Below are positions 34,438 to 42,935 of a stretch of DNA of 64,000 nucleotides, one piece after another; positions within the stretch are counted from its first letter, which is position 1, and each line of letters begins with the position of its first letter. The stretch comes from Acinetobacter johnsonii CIP 64.6. Lineage in GTDB: Bacteria; Pseudomonadota; Gammaproteobacteria; Pseudomonadales; Moraxellaceae. The DNA is taken from positions 382,602 through 446,601 of the forward strand of contig NZ_KB849230.1 in NCBI RefSeq assembly GCF_000368045.1, in the 5' to 3' direction. The notes below the pieces were generated by a model that saw only the letters and a list, made by a program, of their open reading frames with translations, was not told where the DNA came from and did no database searches. The position numbers and the translations under genes are program-made.

Positions 34438-34905
34438 TTATAGATTGGTATATCGATTTTTAGTGGTATCCATCACCAAAAAACTGGTGATCGAGCTAAT
34501 GGATGGAATCGTTCCTAAAACATCAGTATGAAACTTTTTATAAGACTTAATGTCAGCCACTTCAACCCTGAGCAAATACTCGACCGAGCCTGTAATGGTA
34601 TGACACTCTGTGACTTCATCCGTTGCAGTGATCACATCCTCAAACTGACTCAAGCTTTCTTTTGAGTGACAAGACAGCCCAATAGTCACATAAACCGTTA
34701 AGCCGATACCCAAAATCGAACGGTCAATCACCGCTTTATAGCCTCGGATCACACCAACTCTTTCTAACTCTTGCACGCGTCGTAAACAGGCCGATGGCGA
34801 TAAACCCACGCGTTCTGCCAGTTTAATATTGGTTAAATGTGCATCGCGCTCAAGCTCACACAATATTTTTCGGTCTAATCGATCTAATTCAATCATTTGT
34901 TGCAT
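34438..34905 (-). CDS. Lrp/AsnC family transcriptional regulator
   Basis: This is a 155-aa leucine-responsive-type regulator. The N-terminal helix-turn-helix (about 5-60) has LDRLDRKILCELERDAHLTNIKLAERVGLSPSACLRRVQELE, and the C-terminal RAM domain (about 70-145) has VECHTITGSVEYLLRVEV-like text and binds amino acids. It is divergent from a LysE exporter 86 bases away and convergent with a basic-amino-acid importer. That placement suggests it is the switch for exporting or importing lysine/arginine. Lrp-type control of LysE-type exporters is well known (for example LysG-like logic with other regulator families), but the target here is inferred. Confidence 0.9.
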   Translation of the reverse strand: MQQMIELDRLDRKILCELERDAHLTNIKLAERVGLSPSACLRRVQELERVGVIRGYKAVIDRSILGIGLTVYVTIGLSCHSKESLSQFEDVITATDEVTECHTITGSVEYLLRVEVADIKSYKKFHTDVLGTIPSISSITSFLVMDTTKNRYTNL

Positions 34906-34991
34906 GAAACTCAGTATTAACGATCAATATACAACCAAATTGTGATAGATCAACAATAAAATGATATTTATTTGATTACGCCATCCCCTTT

Positions 34992-35612
34992 ATGAACGCT
35001 TCACTGTTTGTCTCTTATCTACTGTTCTGTGTCGTAATGACCTGCACGCCTGGACCCAATAATGCACTGGTCATGCTGTCTGGTGCACGATTTGGTATCC
35101 GTAAAACTCTAACTCTGGTTTTAGGTATTGCCTTTGGTGTGGCTGTGCAACTCTTCGCCATTGGCATAGGGTTAAATCAGGTGTTTCTGGCCCTGCCCCA
35201 GCTCCAATTTATTTTAAGTTTAATCGGTACGGCTTATATGCTGTGGCTCGCATGGAAAATCGCGTCCAGTGGGCCACTCAACATCGAATTAGAACAAAAA
35301 CCATCGATGGGTTTTCTACAAGGGGCTCTTTTTCAGTGGGTCAATCCCAAAGCGTGGATTATCTCCATCAGCACCATTGCCACTTATTTTGCTTTAAACC
35401 ATCATGTCAGTGATATTCTTTATGCGGCCCTGATTTTAATGGTAGTTTCCATTCCATGTGTCGGGGTTTGGGCAGTCGGTGGTCTTTTCTTACGCCAATA
35501 TCTGATGAAACCGCGCTTTGCCTTGAGCTTTAACATCACAATGGCAATCGCTTTATTAGCCGCTGTGTTACCTGCGGCATTAAAATTGATGAATACGCAC
35601 ATCGGAACATAA
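34992..35612 (+). CDS. LysE/RhtB family amino acid exporter
   Basis: This is a 206-aa inner-membrane exporter with about six hydrophobic segments. It has the family's N-terminal motif TPGPNNALVMLSGARFGIRKTL (about 18-40) and the FQWVNPKAWIISISTIATYF block (about 115-134). It exports amino acids such as lysine, threonine or homoserine using a proton gradient. Its divergent Lrp/AsnC neighbour is the likely regulator. The adjacent importer for basic amino acids makes a basic amino acid the best guess for the substrate. The ribosome site is weak. Confidence 0.88.
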   Translation: MNASLFVSYLLFCVVMTCTPGPNNALVMLSGARFGIRKTLTLVLGIAFGVAVQLFAIGIGLNQVFLALPQLQFILSLIGTAYMLWLAWKIASSGPLNIELEQKPSMGFLQGALFQWVNPKAWIISISTIATYFALNHHVSDILYAALILMVVSIPCVGVWAVGGLFLRQYLMKPRFALSFNITMAIALLAAVLPAALKLMNTHIGT

Positions 35613-35677
35613 AACGCTACAGTGCTTAAAGAAAAAACTGCTCAATGAATGTGACTAAATCCTAAGCCTCAAAAAAC

Positions 35678-35706
35678 AAAAGCCTGATTTTTTCATCAGG
35701 CTTTTT
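35678..35706. terminator. Bidirectional terminator between the lysE-type gene and rarA
   Basis: AGCCTGAT-TTTTTC-ATCAGGCT followed by TTTT and preceded by an A tract, between convergent genes. Confidence 0.82.
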
Positions 35707-35707
35707 A

Positions 35708-37003
35708 TTACTGCTGCTGTTGCTGTTCTTGTTGCCAACGGCGTTGCTGTAAACGCTCACCCTCGACCTCACGCTTATTGCGTGCCGACTCATAAAGTTT
35801 GGTTCCTTTGAGCTCAGGAGGTAAATATTCTTGCATCACAAAATGCTCTGGATAGTTGTGCGGATACAAGTAGTCGACGCCATAGCCCTGCTCTTTCATC
35901 AACTTGGTCGGTGCATTTCTTAAATGCAGCGGCACAGGTAAATTCGCTGTTTTCTCGGCCAAATCCAACGCTTTGTTGATCGCAAGATAAGTACTGTTAC
36001 TTTTGGCACTGGTCGCCAAATACACCGCACACTGCCCAAGAATAATTCGACACTCTGGCATGCCCACCGCTTGAACAGAACGGAAGCATTCTCCAGCAAG
36101 CAGCAGTGCATTGGGGTTTGAGTTACCAATGTCCTCAGAGGCTGCAATCAACATCCGACGGGCAATAAAAACGGGATCTTCACCACCTTTGAGCATACGT
36201 GCCATCCAATACAAAGTGGCATCAGGATCACTCCCTCGAATTGACTTAATAAAAGCCGACACCAAATCATAATGCTGCTCACCCGATTTGTCATAACGGG
36301 CAATATTTTGCTGTGCAACTTTGACCACCATTGCATTGGTCACGATATTTTCAAGGTTCGGCTCGAAGGTGCCCGCAATCAGTTCAATTAAATTCAAGAC
36401 TTTGCGGGCATCACCTGCGGCAAACTGCACCAATGCTTCAAATTCTTCAATTTGAATATAACGCTCTTTTAAAAATGGATCGTTCTTAATCGCTTGTAAT
36501 AATAAAGTTTGAATCGCATCAGCATCGAGCGCATTTAAGGTGTAGACCTGACAACGGGACAGCAGCGCGCTGTTCACTTCAAAAGAAGGATTCTCGGTAG
36601 TGGCACCAATGAGGGTAATTTTGCCTTTCTCCACTGCATTCAGTAAGGCATCTTGCTGCGATTTGTTAAAACGATGAATTTCGTCAATAAACACCACAGG
36701 TGGCATTAAATCTCCGCCATCAGCAATGATCTCACGGAGCTCTTTAACCCCCGTATTGAGCGCAGATAGACTGACAAATGGTCGATCAATCGCTTGCGCC
36801 AACAGTAAAGCAATCGTGGTTTTCCCCACGCCTGGCGGCCCCCAAAAAATGATCGATGGCAAATGCCCTTGATCGATCATTTGGCGGAGCGGTGCCTGCT
36901 CACCCAATAAGTGATCCTGCCCAATAATTTCAGATAAATCACGCGGGCGTAAACGTTCAGGCAGTGGAATATTGCTATCGGACATAGGGCTAGGACTTAT
37001 CAT
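35708..37003 (-). CDS. rarA: Replication-associated recombination protein A (RarA/MgsA)
   Basis: This is a 431-aa AAA+ ATPase related to clamp loaders that acts at stalled replication forks. It has Walker A GPPGVGKTT (about 55-63), Walker B VVFIDEIHRFN (about 104-114) and Sensor 1 GATTENPSFEVNSALLSRC. The C-terminal tetramerisation part includes KSIRGSDPDATLYWMARML and EGGEDP-like text (KGGEDPVFIARRML). The last 15 residues form a glutamine-rich tail (a QQEQQQQQ end) encoded by CAG/CAA repeats. Start ATG 37003 or 36985 are both possible. Confidence 0.93.
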   Translation of the reverse strand: MISPSPMSDSNIPLPERLRPRDLSEIIGQDHLLGEQAPLRQMIDQGHLPSIIFWGPPGVGKTTIALLLAQAIDRPFVSLSALNTGVKELREIIADGGDLMPPVVFIDEIHRFNKSQQDALLNAVEKGKITLIGATTENPSFEVNSALLSRCQVYTLNALDADAIQTLLLQAIKNDPFLKERYIQIEEFEALVQFAAGDARKVLNLIELIAGTFEPNLENIVTNAMVVKVAQQNIARYDKSGEQHYDLVSAFIKSIRGSDPDATLYWMARMLKGGEDPVFIARRMLIAASEDIGNSNPNALLLAGECFRSVQAVGMPECRIILGQCAVYLATSAKSNSTYLAINKALDLAEKTANLPVPLHLRNAPTKLMKEQGYGVDYLYPHNYPEHFVMQEYLPPELKGTKLYESARNKREVEGERLQQRRWQQEQQQQQ

Positions 37004-37084
37004 GCGTTCATCGAATGCTTATGTTATGGCAAATTCAGGCAAATGACACAAGCTTTTCATGCAATTTGATTGTCCTTTTATCGA

Positions 37085-37537
37085 CTAGCGAACCCAACGC
37101 ACAATATAGTCTTCGATGTCGTCATCCTGAACCTCTTCTTCAGAAATACAGCGTCCTGCTGCAGACTTTTTGGCTTTCAGAATACTTTGACGTGAGCCCG
37201 TATTCAAATAGTGCCATCTGGGCAAATTTTTACCTTCATGCAGACGGCGATAAGCACAGCTCGGTGGTAACCAATGAATCGTGTCTAAAAGTTCGGGCGT
37301 GAGCTGGATACAATCGGGCACATGCTGCTTGCGGTTCGGATAATCCCGACAACTGGCCGTTTGACAGTCCAGCAGTTTACAGGCCACTTTGGTATAGGCG
37401 ACTTCTTGGCTTTCTTCATCTTCAAGTTTCACCAGACAGCATAGACCACAACCATCACACAACGCTTCCCACTCTGCTGAACGTAGCTCAGTGAGCGCAT
37501 AATGCTTCCAAAACTCTGGTCTTAATTCGTTGGACAT
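37085..37537 (-). CDS. YcgN family cysteine cluster protein
   Basis: This is a 150-aa cytoplasmic protein of the UPF0260/YcgN family, which belongs to the Fe-S/zinc cysteine-cluster (CxxCxxxCC) group. The cluster is visible in CDGCGLCCLVKLEDEES (about 27-43), with further cysteines in VACKLLDCQTASCRDYPNR and in PPSCAYR. It starts at ATG 37537 (MSNELRPEFWKHY), the family's usual start. A 9-codon longer form would begin inside the poorly conserved leader. Function unknown, possibly metal-dependent. Confidence 0.88.
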   Translation of the reverse strand: MSNELRPEFWKHYALTELRSAEWEALCDGCGLCCLVKLEDEESQEVAYTKVACKLLDCQTASCRDYPNRKQHVPDCIQLTPELLDTIHWLPPSCAYRRLHEGKNLPRWHYLNTGSRQSILKAKKSAAGRCISEEEVQDDDIEDYIVRWVR

Positions 37538-37739
37538 AACCACTGCCAATAAAACTGAATGCACTATTATAACCTATAGTCAGATGGCTTTCAGAGCTAT
37601 CTAAAGTGTCAATATTTACATCATATTCATAAACTTAAAATACAAACAGAACACTTTTTAAACAAAAGCAACACAGTGTGTCCGAACCTTCTTTCTATAC
37701 TAATAGAGTAATAAATAAGAACATCTATGGAGAAAAATT

Positions 37740-37898
37740 ATGTTTCGTTGGGCGATTATCTTCGCAGTGATTGCACTGATTGCAAGTTTACTTGGTTTTG
37801 GTGGTGTCGCAGGTTTATCCAAAGACTTTGCGATTATTTTATTGGTGATTGCTGTGATTCTTGCGATTGTCGGATTTTTATCCCGTGGCAAAGTCTAA
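37740..37898 (+). CDS. DUF1328 small membrane protein (YtjA-like), 52 aa
   Basis: This is a very short gene: ATG at 37740 after a GGAG site 8 bases upstream, stop TAA at 37896-37898. The product is almost entirely hydrophobic, with two membrane segments (about 4-25 and 30-47), MFRWAIIFAVIALIASLLGF at the start, a G-G-V-A-G turn and a short basic end (SRGKV). This is the DUF1328/YtjA pattern. Function unknown, sometimes stress-linked. A hairpin terminator follows at once, so it is a self-contained unit. Confidence 0.85.
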   Translation: MFRWAIIFAVIALIASLLGFGGVAGLSKDFAIILLVIAVILAIVGFLSRGKV

Positions 37899-37918
37899 AG
37901 TACGCGACTATTAATAAA

Positions 37919-37950
37919 GAAAAAGAAGGATTCAGATCCTTCTTTTTTAT
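37919..37950 (+). terminator. Terminator after the DUF1328 gene
   Basis: AAGAAGGAT-TCAG-ATCCTTCTT (37924-37945) followed by TTTT, preceded by an A tract. Confidence 0.8.
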
Positions 37951-38063
37951 GTGTGCCTTTAAAAATAATTTCTCACACTTCTCATATACATTGGAATATT
38001 TTTCAAATCCTTGTAAAAGTTTTTATGCTTTAATCAGAGCAGATCATCTATCAGGATTTGAGC

Positions 38064-38804
38064 ATGACAATCAGTATTCAAACTCGAGAAATTCAATATA
38101 ACACCGCCGATGGACAACGCTTAGTTGGTTATTTTGCAGCACCAATCTCTCAAACACCGCATGCAGGTATCATCGTTGCACCCGAATGGTGGGGCCGAAA
38201 TGAATATACTGAACAACGTGCTCGCGAACTGGCTGAACACGGTTATGCGGCACTGGCGATTGATATGTACGGCGACAAAAATGTCACCACAGATGCGAAA
38301 CAAGCCTATGAATGGATGATGCAAACTTTTGCCGATGCAGACACCATCGTCAACCGTGCACAAGCAGGTTTAGATACGCTTGCAGCCCAGCCTGAAGTGA
38401 ATGCAGATCAACTGGCGGCGATTGGTTTTTGTTATGGCGGTAAAGTGGTTTTAGACTTAGCGCGCTCAGGCGCACCACTTAAAGCTGTGGCGACTTTCCA
38501 TGCAACATTGGCACCGAAAGCCCCTGCGGTCGAAGGTCAAATTCAAGGTGAAATTTTAGTTTTACATGGTGAGTTAGACAGCATGGTTACTTTGGATGAT
38601 GTTGCTAGCTTCCGTGAAGAAATGCATGCGGCAAAAGTGGACCATGAAGTCATCATTTTTGAAGATGCGAAGCATGGTTTTAGCAATCCATTGGCCGATG
38701 AGCGTGCCAAAGCCAATGGCGTAGACTTGGGCTATAACCTAGAAGCAGAAAGACAAGGGCTAGATGCAATGTATGACTTGCTAGAACGCAATCTCAGTGC
38801 TTAA
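38064..38804 (+). CDS. Dienelactone hydrolase family protein
   Basis: This is a 246-aa cytoplasmic alpha/beta-hydrolase. The catalytic triad is Cys-Asp-His: the nucleophile elbow GFCYGG (about 121-126), Asp in HGELDSMV and His in DAKHGFSNP. It has PEWWGRNEYTEQRARELAEHGYAALAIDMYG early on, typical of the DLH family. The ATG at 38064 follows AGGA, and an in-frame TTG two codons earlier is less likely. It may act on lactones or esters. There is no neighbouring aromatic-degradation gene, so catechol metabolism is not implied. Confidence 0.88.
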   Translation: MTISIQTREIQYNTADGQRLVGYFAAPISQTPHAGIIVAPEWWGRNEYTEQRARELAEHGYAALAIDMYGDKNVTTDAKQAYEWMMQTFADADTIVNRAQAGLDTLAAQPEVNADQLAAIGFCYGGKVVLDLARSGAPLKAVATFHATLAPKAPAVEGQIQGEILVLHGELDSMVTLDDVASFREEMHAAKVDHEVIIFEDAKHGFSNPLADERAKANGVDLGYNLEAERQGLDAMYDLLERNLSA

Positions 38805-38878
38805 CTAGAGCTGAGAATTCAAATATTTGATTTTTCAGATCCAACAGGATACATAATTAGATTTTAGAGGAGATAACA

Positions 38879-39241
38879 ATGACTGAGACCCACTGCCAAT
38901 ATTGTAATTTTGATGAATATGACGTGCTTGATAAAAATGACTTTGGGGTGATTTTACCCGAACCCAATGCATTGTCTAAAGGTCACTGTGTCATTATCCC
39001 TCTACGTCATGTGAGCTCATTTTTTGACATTACCGACAAAGAGCGTAAAAGCTTAATGTCTTTGCTGGAACTGGCACGCAATGAACTCCAATTGCGTCAT
39101 CAGCCTTCAGGCTTTCATATTGGTTTTAATGATGGTGAAATATTTGGGAATGTGTCTGAACACTTACATATCCATATTATTCCACGTTACAAAGACCAAG
39201 AGCTCAAACTCGATGCACGTTGGGGCATGACGAAAGACTAA
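38879..39241 (+). CDS. HIT family protein (histidine triad nucleotide hydrolase)
   Basis: This is a 120-aa cytoplasmic protein with the histidine triad HLHIHIIPRY (about 97-106) that gives nucleotidyl hydrolase or transferase activity. An N-terminal CQYCNFDEYDVLDKNDFGVILPEPNALSKGHCVIIPLRHVSS block matches the HIT fold, including GHCVIIPLRH. The ribosome site GAGGAG is strong. The substrate is not specified. It is followed by a hairpin and then mutY. Confidence 0.9.
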   Translation: MTETHCQYCNFDEYDVLDKNDFGVILPEPNALSKGHCVIIPLRHVSSFFDITDKERKSLMSLLELARNELQLRHQPSGFHIGFNDGEIFGNVSEHLHIHIIPRYKDQELKLDARWGMTKD

Positions 39242-39255
39242 GTTTTTATGGTTTT

Positions 39256-39281
39256 AAATGGCGCATAAGCGCCATTTTTTA
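39256..39281 (+). terminator. Terminator after the HIT gene
   Basis: ATGGCGC-ATAA-GCGCCAT followed by TTTTT. It lies upstream of mutY. Confidence 0.85.
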
Positions 39282-39349
39282 TGCGCAAAAACTCGGGCTC
39301 AGAAAAGACATTCAGTTATACTAAGCCGAATTTTTTGCTTGTGCCTCAG

Positions 39350-40384
39350 ATGTCTCCTTTCTCTTTTTCAGATGCGTTACTGACTTGGTTCGATGTTCAT
39401 GGTCGACATGACCTGCCATGGCAAGTAGCCGATGATCCCTACAAAGTCTGGGTGTCTGAAATTATGCTGCAACAGACCCAAGTCAAAACAGTGCTGCAAT
39501 ACTTCGAGCATTTTATCGAACGCTTCCCAACCGTTGCAGCTTTAGGGACAGCATCATGGGATGAGGTCGCACCCTACTGGGCAGGTCTGGGCTACTATGC
39601 CCGGGCACGTAATCTACATAAAGCCGCAGGGGTTGTGGCACGTCAGGGGCACTTTCCTCAAACTTTAGAGGACTGGATTGAACTGCCAGGTATTGGTCCA
39701 TCTACCGCAGGGGCGCTGATGTCTTTGGGTTTACGTCAGTACGGCGTCATTATGGATGGCAACGTGAAACGCGTGCTCGCACGCTTTTTTGCCATTGAGG
39801 ATGATCTGAGCAAACCTGTGCATGAACGCAGTATGTGGCAACTGGCCACTGAACTCTGTCCAACTGAACGTAACCACGACTATACCCAAGCCATCATGGA
39901 TTTGGGGGCAACCGTGTGTACCCCTAAAAAACCGCTGTGTTTATACTGCCCAATGCAGCAACACTGTAAAGCCCATGCACAAGGGCTAGAAACTGAATTG
40001 CCGTTTAAAAAGCCCAAGAAAGCTGTGCCTGTGAAGTCTGCCCAAGTTTTGGTGCTGCGTCATCACAATCAATGGCTGTGGCAACAGCGCCCCAATAGTG
40101 GACTGTGGGGCGGTTTATGGTGTTTACCTATTTTTGAAAATCGTGATGAACTCATGCAACTGTGCCAAAGTCTAGGACTGAAACAAGTCTCGCAACGCGC
40201 TGACATTTCGCATAGTTTCACCCATTTCACTTGGCAACTGGAAGCGCTTTGCTTTGAAGTCGATGCCGATCAGCTCGAACATTTAAGTATAGAATTGGCC
40301 AGCACATGGCTAGACATACAAAACGTCACAGAAATGGGCATCCCAACTGCGATGAAAAAATTGATCTCGGCAATTCAACTGTGA
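39350..40384 (+). CDS. mutY: Adenine DNA glycosylase (MutY)
   Basis: This enzyme removes adenine mispaired with 8-oxoguanine or guanine. The 344-aa protein has the catalytic Glu in EIMLQQTQV, the helix-hairpin-helix LPGIGPSTAGALMS and the catalytic Asp in IMDGNVKRVLARF. Its 4Fe-4S loop is C-x6-C-x2-C-x5-C (from TVCTPKKPLC to MQQHC). A C-terminal MutT-like domain for 8-oxoG recognition follows (LWGGLWCLPIFEN). ATG 39350 is chosen (MSPFSFSDALL), and longer forms start before the hairpin. It is followed by the M23, small-protein and tag genes, and tag is also a repair gene. Confidence 0.94.
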   Translation: MSPFSFSDALLTWFDVHGRHDLPWQVADDPYKVWVSEIMLQQTQVKTVLQYFEHFIERFPTVAALGTASWDEVAPYWAGLGYYARARNLHKAAGVVARQGHFPQTLEDWIELPGIGPSTAGALMSLGLRQYGVIMDGNVKRVLARFFAIEDDLSKPVHERSMWQLATELCPTERNHDYTQAIMDLGATVCTPKKPLCLYCPMQQHCKAHAQGLETELPFKKPKKAVPVKSAQVLVLRHHNQWLWQQRPNSGLWGGLWCLPIFENRDELMQLCQSLGLKQVSQRADISHSFTHFTWQLEALCFEVDADQLEHLSIELASTWLDIQNVTEMGIPTAMKKLISAIQL

Positions 40385-40456
40385 CATAGTTGGGTGATCC
40401 ATTGGGTTCACCCTGACACTTTAAAATTAGATCACTGAAATAATAAAGGATTGTTC

Positions 40457-41011
40457 GTGCGTAATTGTTTGCCCCGCCTTTCTGCGCTTGCTAGTTTAAG
40501 TTTTGTGATTCTGTTACTCGCAGCTTGCCGTACCACGCCGCCTGCGCCGAGTGGAAGCCAGTTACCTGTCTCACAAGTCCAACAGCTGAAAAACATGCGT
40601 TTAGCCACACAACTTCCTGTCCCTGTCCAAGGCATTAAACGTCACGGGCTCACAGATACTTGGGGAGCGTCCCGCAGTAGCGGACGGACGCATGAAGGCA
40701 TCGACATTCTGGCTCCACGTGGAACAAAAGTTTTTTCTGCCACAGAAGGTCTCGTTGCAGACTTACGCAATAACAATTTGGGTGGTAAAGTGGTTTGGAT
40801 TATGGGGCCAGCAGGCACTTGGCATTACTACGCTCATCTTGATGACCATAAACGTGGCTTAAGTGTCGGCGACTATGTCAAAAAAGGCGACCTGATCGGC
40901 TATGTCGGCAATACAGGCAATGCACGGCACACAGCCCCACATTTGCATTATGGACTTTATTTACACGGTAAAGGCCGTGGTGCAGTAAATCCCTATCCTT
41001 ATTTACGTTAA
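40457..41011 (+). CDS. M23 family metallopeptidase lipoprotein
   Basis: This is a 184-aa lipoprotein starting at GTG 40457, 6 bases after AAAGGA. The signal peptide runs to the lipobox LAAC (Cys24). The C-terminal M23 domain has the zinc ligands HEGIDI (HxxxD, about 77-81) and HLHYG near the end, and the RTHEGIDILAPRGTKV and GYVGNTGNARHTAPHLHYG blocks of LytM-type enzymes. All visible ligands are kept, so it may cleave peptidoglycan peptides. It stands between mutY and a small unknown gene and has no companion division gene. Confidence 0.88.
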   Translation: MRNCLPRLSALASLSFVILLLAACRTTPPAPSGSQLPVSQVQQLKNMRLATQLPVPVQGIKRHGLTDTWGASRSSGRTHEGIDILAPRGTKVFSATEGLVADLRNNNLGGKVVWIMGPAGTWHYYAHLDDHKRGLSVGDYVKKGDLIGYVGNTGNARHTAPHLHYGLYLHGKGRGAVNPYPYLR

Positions 41012-41026
41012 CTTTAGGAATTTTTC

Positions 41027-41272
41027 ATGTCAGAAGCGTTGATCAACCGTCTGGTCGAATTTGCTGAATCAGGCAATCAACAAAAAATCATCTTGGCTGG
41101 ACAAAACCACCAAGGTTGGATCATGGAAATTACCGAAGATGCGCTTTTAATCAGTACTGGATTTGCTGAAAAAACAGGAAAAGATGTTTGGATTAACTTT
41201 TCCGACCTCGAACACGCCCAATTGTTTTATTGGGACAATCAACACGACCAATGGGCACCTTTTACCCTATAA
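41027..41272 (+). CDS. Small conserved-looking protein of unknown function, 81 aa
   Basis: This is an 81-aa soluble protein with an AGGA ribosome site. It reads as beta-rich: KIILAGQNHQGWIMEITEDALLISTG, then KDVWINFSDLEHAQLFYWD. A strand-turn-strand pattern of the Sm-fold kind is possible, but this is a guess from appearance. Only 15 bases lie between it and the M23 gene, and 13-19 bases (depending on start) before tag, suggesting an operon. No catalytic motif, signal peptide or metal site is seen. I do not recognise the family. Confidence 0.72.
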   Translation: MSEALINRLVEFAESGNQQKIILAGQNHQGWIMEITEDALLISTGFAEKTGKDVWINFSDLEHAQLFYWDNQHDQWAPFTL

Positions 41273-41291
41273 AAAGATCAGGAGCATGTTC

Positions 41292-41846
41292 ATGACCACT
41301 CAACGCTGCGGATGGTGCTCCTCAGACCCACTTTACATCGACTACCATGATCATGAGTGGGGTAAACCACTACATGATGAAAAGCAGTTATTTGCGATGC
41401 TCTGCCTCGAAGGTCAACAAGCGGGGCTGTCATGGATTACCGTCCTGAAAAAGCGTGAACATTATCATCGCCAGTTTTTTCAATATTCCATTGAACAAAT
41501 TGCGGCTTTGAGTGATACAGACTTAGCCGAAAAAGTCCAAGATATCGGCTTAATTCGCCATATCGGGAAGCTGACCGCCATTCGTGACAATGCGCTTGCA
41601 TGGCAAGCCCTGAAAAAACAAGGCATCAACCCCGTTGAGTGGCTCTGGAACTTTGTCGAGCAACACGCAATCAACAATGATGTCCCGGACTACCGTACAG
41701 CACCTGCACAGACTCCTCAAAGCCAAAATATGTCTAAAATCTTAAAAAAACAGGGTTTTAAATTTGTCGGACCCACCACCTGCTATGCCTTTATGCAAGC
41801 GGTTGGTATGGTCAATGATCATGAAAACAGCTGTCATTTTAAATAA
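41292..41846 (+). CDS. tag: DNA-3-methyladenine glycosylase I (Tag)
   Basis: This is a 184-aa monofunctional glycosylase that removes 3-methyladenine. The N terminus TTQRCGWCSSDPLYIDYHDHEWGKPLHD holds a zinc-site Cys and His, and the C terminus has MVNDHENSCHF with the other His/Cys ligands. The catalytic region QAGLSWITVLKKRE is typical. The ATG at 41292 is preferred, since AGGAG lies 7 bases upstream (an earlier ATG at 41286 would be only 1 base away). A longer frame overlaps the small gene and is not real. Confidence 0.93.
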   Translation: MTTQRCGWCSSDPLYIDYHDHEWGKPLHDEKQLFAMLCLEGQQAGLSWITVLKKREHYHRQFFQYSIEQIAALSDTDLAEKVQDIGLIRHIGKLTAIRDNALAWQALKKQGINPVEWLWNFVEQHAINNDVPDYRTAPAQTPQSQNMSKILKKQGFKFVGPTTCYAFMQAVGMVNDHENSCHFK

Positions 41847-41882
41847 AAGTACATAAAAAACAGGAAAATAAGGATCTCGAAT

Positions 41883-42905
41883 ATGACGGATAACACCATT
41901 CGTGCCTATGCGGCAATGCAAGCAGGTGCAGCACTACAACCCTATCAATTCGATGCGGGTGAACTGCAACCACATCAGGTCGAAGTCCAAGTCGAATATT
42001 GTGGATTGTGCCATTCCGATGTTTCAGTCATTAACAATGAATGGAACTCTTCGGTCTATCCCGTTGTCGCTGGTCATGAAATTATTGGCACCATCAGTCA
42101 CTTAGGCTCCGAAGCCAAAGGGCTTAAACTTGGACAGCGCGTCGGTATTGGCTGGACGGCAGAAAGCTGCCAACACTGTGACCCCTGTGTGTCGGGCCAA
42201 CAAGTGCTCTGTACAGGAGGACCGACAGCAACCATCGTCGGTCATGCAGGCGGCTTTGCCGACAAAGTCCGCGCAGGTTGGCAGTGGATTATTCCTTTAC
42301 CTGAAGAGCTGGATCCTGAATCCGCGGGTCCTTTATTGTGCGGCGGTATTACCGTTTTTGATCCAATTTTAAAACACCAAATTCAAGCCATTCACCATGT
42401 TGGCGTGATTGGCATCGGTGGTTTAGGGCATATGGCTATTAAGTTACTTCGAGGATGGGGCTGTGAAATTACGGCGTTTACCTCGAACCTCGACAAAACG
42501 GAAGAACTCAAGGCCATGGGTGCAGATCATGTGGTGAATAGCCGTGATGTGGATGCGCTTAAAACCCAGCGAGGCAAATTCGATCTATTGCTCAGTACGG
42601 TGAATGTCACGCTCAATTGGCCTGCCTATATCAGTACACTGGCACCGAATGGCACGATCCATCTGCTAGGCTTGCCTCTAGAGCCCATCAAGTTAAATGC
42701 AGGTAGTCTGATTGGTGGAGCAAAGTCTATCACGGGTTCACCCACTGGCTCACCTGCGGCATTACGTCAGCTACTCAAATTCGCTGCACGTAAAAACATT
42801 GCGCCACAAATTGAACTGTATCCTATGTCACAGTTGAATGAAGCACTGGAACGGTTACATTCTGGAAAAGCTCGTTATCGTATCGTTCTCAAAGCCGATT
42901 TTTAA
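41883..42905 (+). CDS. Zinc-dependent alcohol dehydrogenase (CAD/YahK-type)
   Basis: This is a 340-aa medium-chain dehydrogenase. The catalytic zinc site is in EYCGLCHSDV and GHEIIG, and the structural zinc cysteines are in ESCQHCDPCVSGQQVLC. The nucleotide-binding motif is GIGGLGHMAIKLL, and the AFTSN sequence after the next strand suggests NADP. The pattern matches cinnamyl-alcohol-type enzymes (E. coli YahK/YjgB). The substrate is a broad set of aldehydes. A bidirectional terminator follows, and a MocR regulator gene is convergent on the other side. Confidence 0.91.
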   Translation: MTDNTIRAYAAMQAGAALQPYQFDAGELQPHQVEVQVEYCGLCHSDVSVINNEWNSSVYPVVAGHEIIGTISHLGSEAKGLKLGQRVGIGWTAESCQHCDPCVSGQQVLCTGGPTATIVGHAGGFADKVRAGWQWIIPLPEELDPESAGPLLCGGITVFDPILKHQIQAIHHVGVIGIGGLGHMAIKLLRGWGCEITAFTSNLDKTEELKAMGADHVVNSRDVDALKTQRGKFDLLLSTVNVTLNWPAYISTLAPNGTIHLLGLPLEPIKLNAGSLIGGAKSITGSPTGSPAALRQLLKFAARKNIAPQIELYPMSQLNEALERLHSGKARYRIVLKADF

Positions 42906-42908
42906 TCC

Positions 42909-42935
42909 AAAAGCGCCTCAAAAGAGGCGCTTTTT
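42909..42935. terminator. Terminator between the ADH and MocR genes
   Basis: AAAA-GCGCCTC-AAAA-GAGGCGC-TTTTT, a 7-bp perfect stem between convergent genes. The minus-strand gene ends at 42934. Confidence 0.9.
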
